A DNA stretch of 64,000 nucleotides, taken from positions 163,952 through 227,951 of the forward strand of contig NZ_WHNX01000001.1 of the NCBI RefSeq assembly GCF_009362815.1, in the 5' to 3' direction. The DNA is from Alkalibaculum sporogenes (GTDB taxonomy: Bacteria; Bacillota; Clostridia; Eubacteriales; Alkalibacteraceae). Shown here piece by piece: positions 63,898-64,000 of this stretch (the stretch's first letter is position 1; each line of letters opens with the position of its first letter). The notes under the pieces are model-generated. The model was not told where the DNA came from and made no database searches. It worked only from the letters and a program-made list of their open reading frames with translations. The position numbers and the translations under genes were made by a program.

Positions 63898-64000
63898 CTA
63901 TGCTGTTACTAATTCTTTAGATTTTACAGCAGCACTACCTGCATCAGGAGCATAACCATCTGCGCCAATTTCAGCTGCATATTCAGGAGTTACAGGTGCA
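63898..64000 (-). CDS. Corrinoid (B12-binding) protein, C-terminal end only
   Basis: The minus-strand frame ending at TAG 63898-63900 gives VTPEYAAEIGADGYAPDAGS then AAVKSKELVTA and runs off the right edge. GADGYAPDA and the following helix are the end of the cobalamin-binding domain of methyltransferase corrinoid proteins (MtaC/MttC type). The H-x-x-G motif lies outside the window. It is upstream of, and almost certainly co-transcribed with, the URO-D gene at 62889-63866. Confidence 0.8.
   Translation of the reverse strand, partial: APVTPEYAAEIGADGYAPDAGSAAVKSKELVTA

Overview
AT-rich DNA with strong GGAGG-type ribosome sites, GTG and TTG starts, and rho-independent hairpins behind many genes points to a low-GC Bacillota, most likely an anaerobic member of the Clostridia. 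The gene content fits an acetogen-like or methyl-group-using lifestyle. There is a methylene-tetrahydrofolate reductase operon (rnfC2-metV-metF), and five intact paralogues of the uroporphyrinogen-decarboxylase (URO-D) superfamily of the kind that moves methyl groups to corrinoid proteins. Corrinoid-protein sequence appears twice: as rearranged fragments near 12.6-12.9 kb and as a partial gene at the right edge. No rRNA, tRNA, CRISPR array or intact insertion sequence was recognised. The species cannot be named from this window.

Layout. 0-8 kb: a very large STAND-type ATPase, split by a frameshift and open at the left edge, followed on the same strand by a protein with two HEPN-like repeats and a protein whose C-terminus carries an R-x4-H HEPN RNase-like motif; together these look like a defence cassette. 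8-13 kb: a decayed CdaR/PucR-type activator, an XRE regulator with a palindrome just upstream, an MFS transporter and corrinoid-protein debris. 13-19.5 kb: a URO-D family protein, a flavodoxin-like protein, a DUF2207 membrane protein, a class V aminotransferase and an Fe-S protein. 20-28.9 kb: an AgrC/AgrA-like two-component system, transposase remains, a truncated radical SAM gene, DUF3784 and SdpI-type membrane proteins, a three-gene ABC exporter, small membrane proteins and an acetyltransferase; this resembles an eroded peptide/bacteriocin locus. 29.5-33.5 kb: a vanG-vanXY-vanT cluster without its usual VanR/VanS genes. 34-37.9 kb: ketopantoate reductase, an ABC permease fragment, a TetR regulator, an unusual structured repeat array and a second URO-D gene.

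38-41.6 kb: the methylene-THF reductase operon on the minus strand. 42-50.7 kb: a PPOX-type flavoprotein, two MFS transporters, DUF2284, an NADPH-dependent FMN reductase-like protein and a four-gene XRE/PLDc_N/ABC operon. 51-64 kb: a likely catabolic island containing a zinc alcohol dehydrogenase, a URO-D methyltransferase-like protein, a three-gene sugar-type ABC importer, a soluble chemoreceptor-like protein, a GPH-type symporter, two further URO-D proteins and the end of a corrinoid protein.

How the genes may work together (inference): importers bring in a methylated, probably sugar- or polyol-like, compound; URO-D proteins pass its methyl group to a corrinoid protein and then to tetrahydrofolate; MetF/MetV/RnfC2 connects methyl-THF to the methylene-THF and NAD(P)H pools. 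Several genes are broken at short homopolymers, so either gene decay or base-calling error must be considered when reading the pseudogenes.
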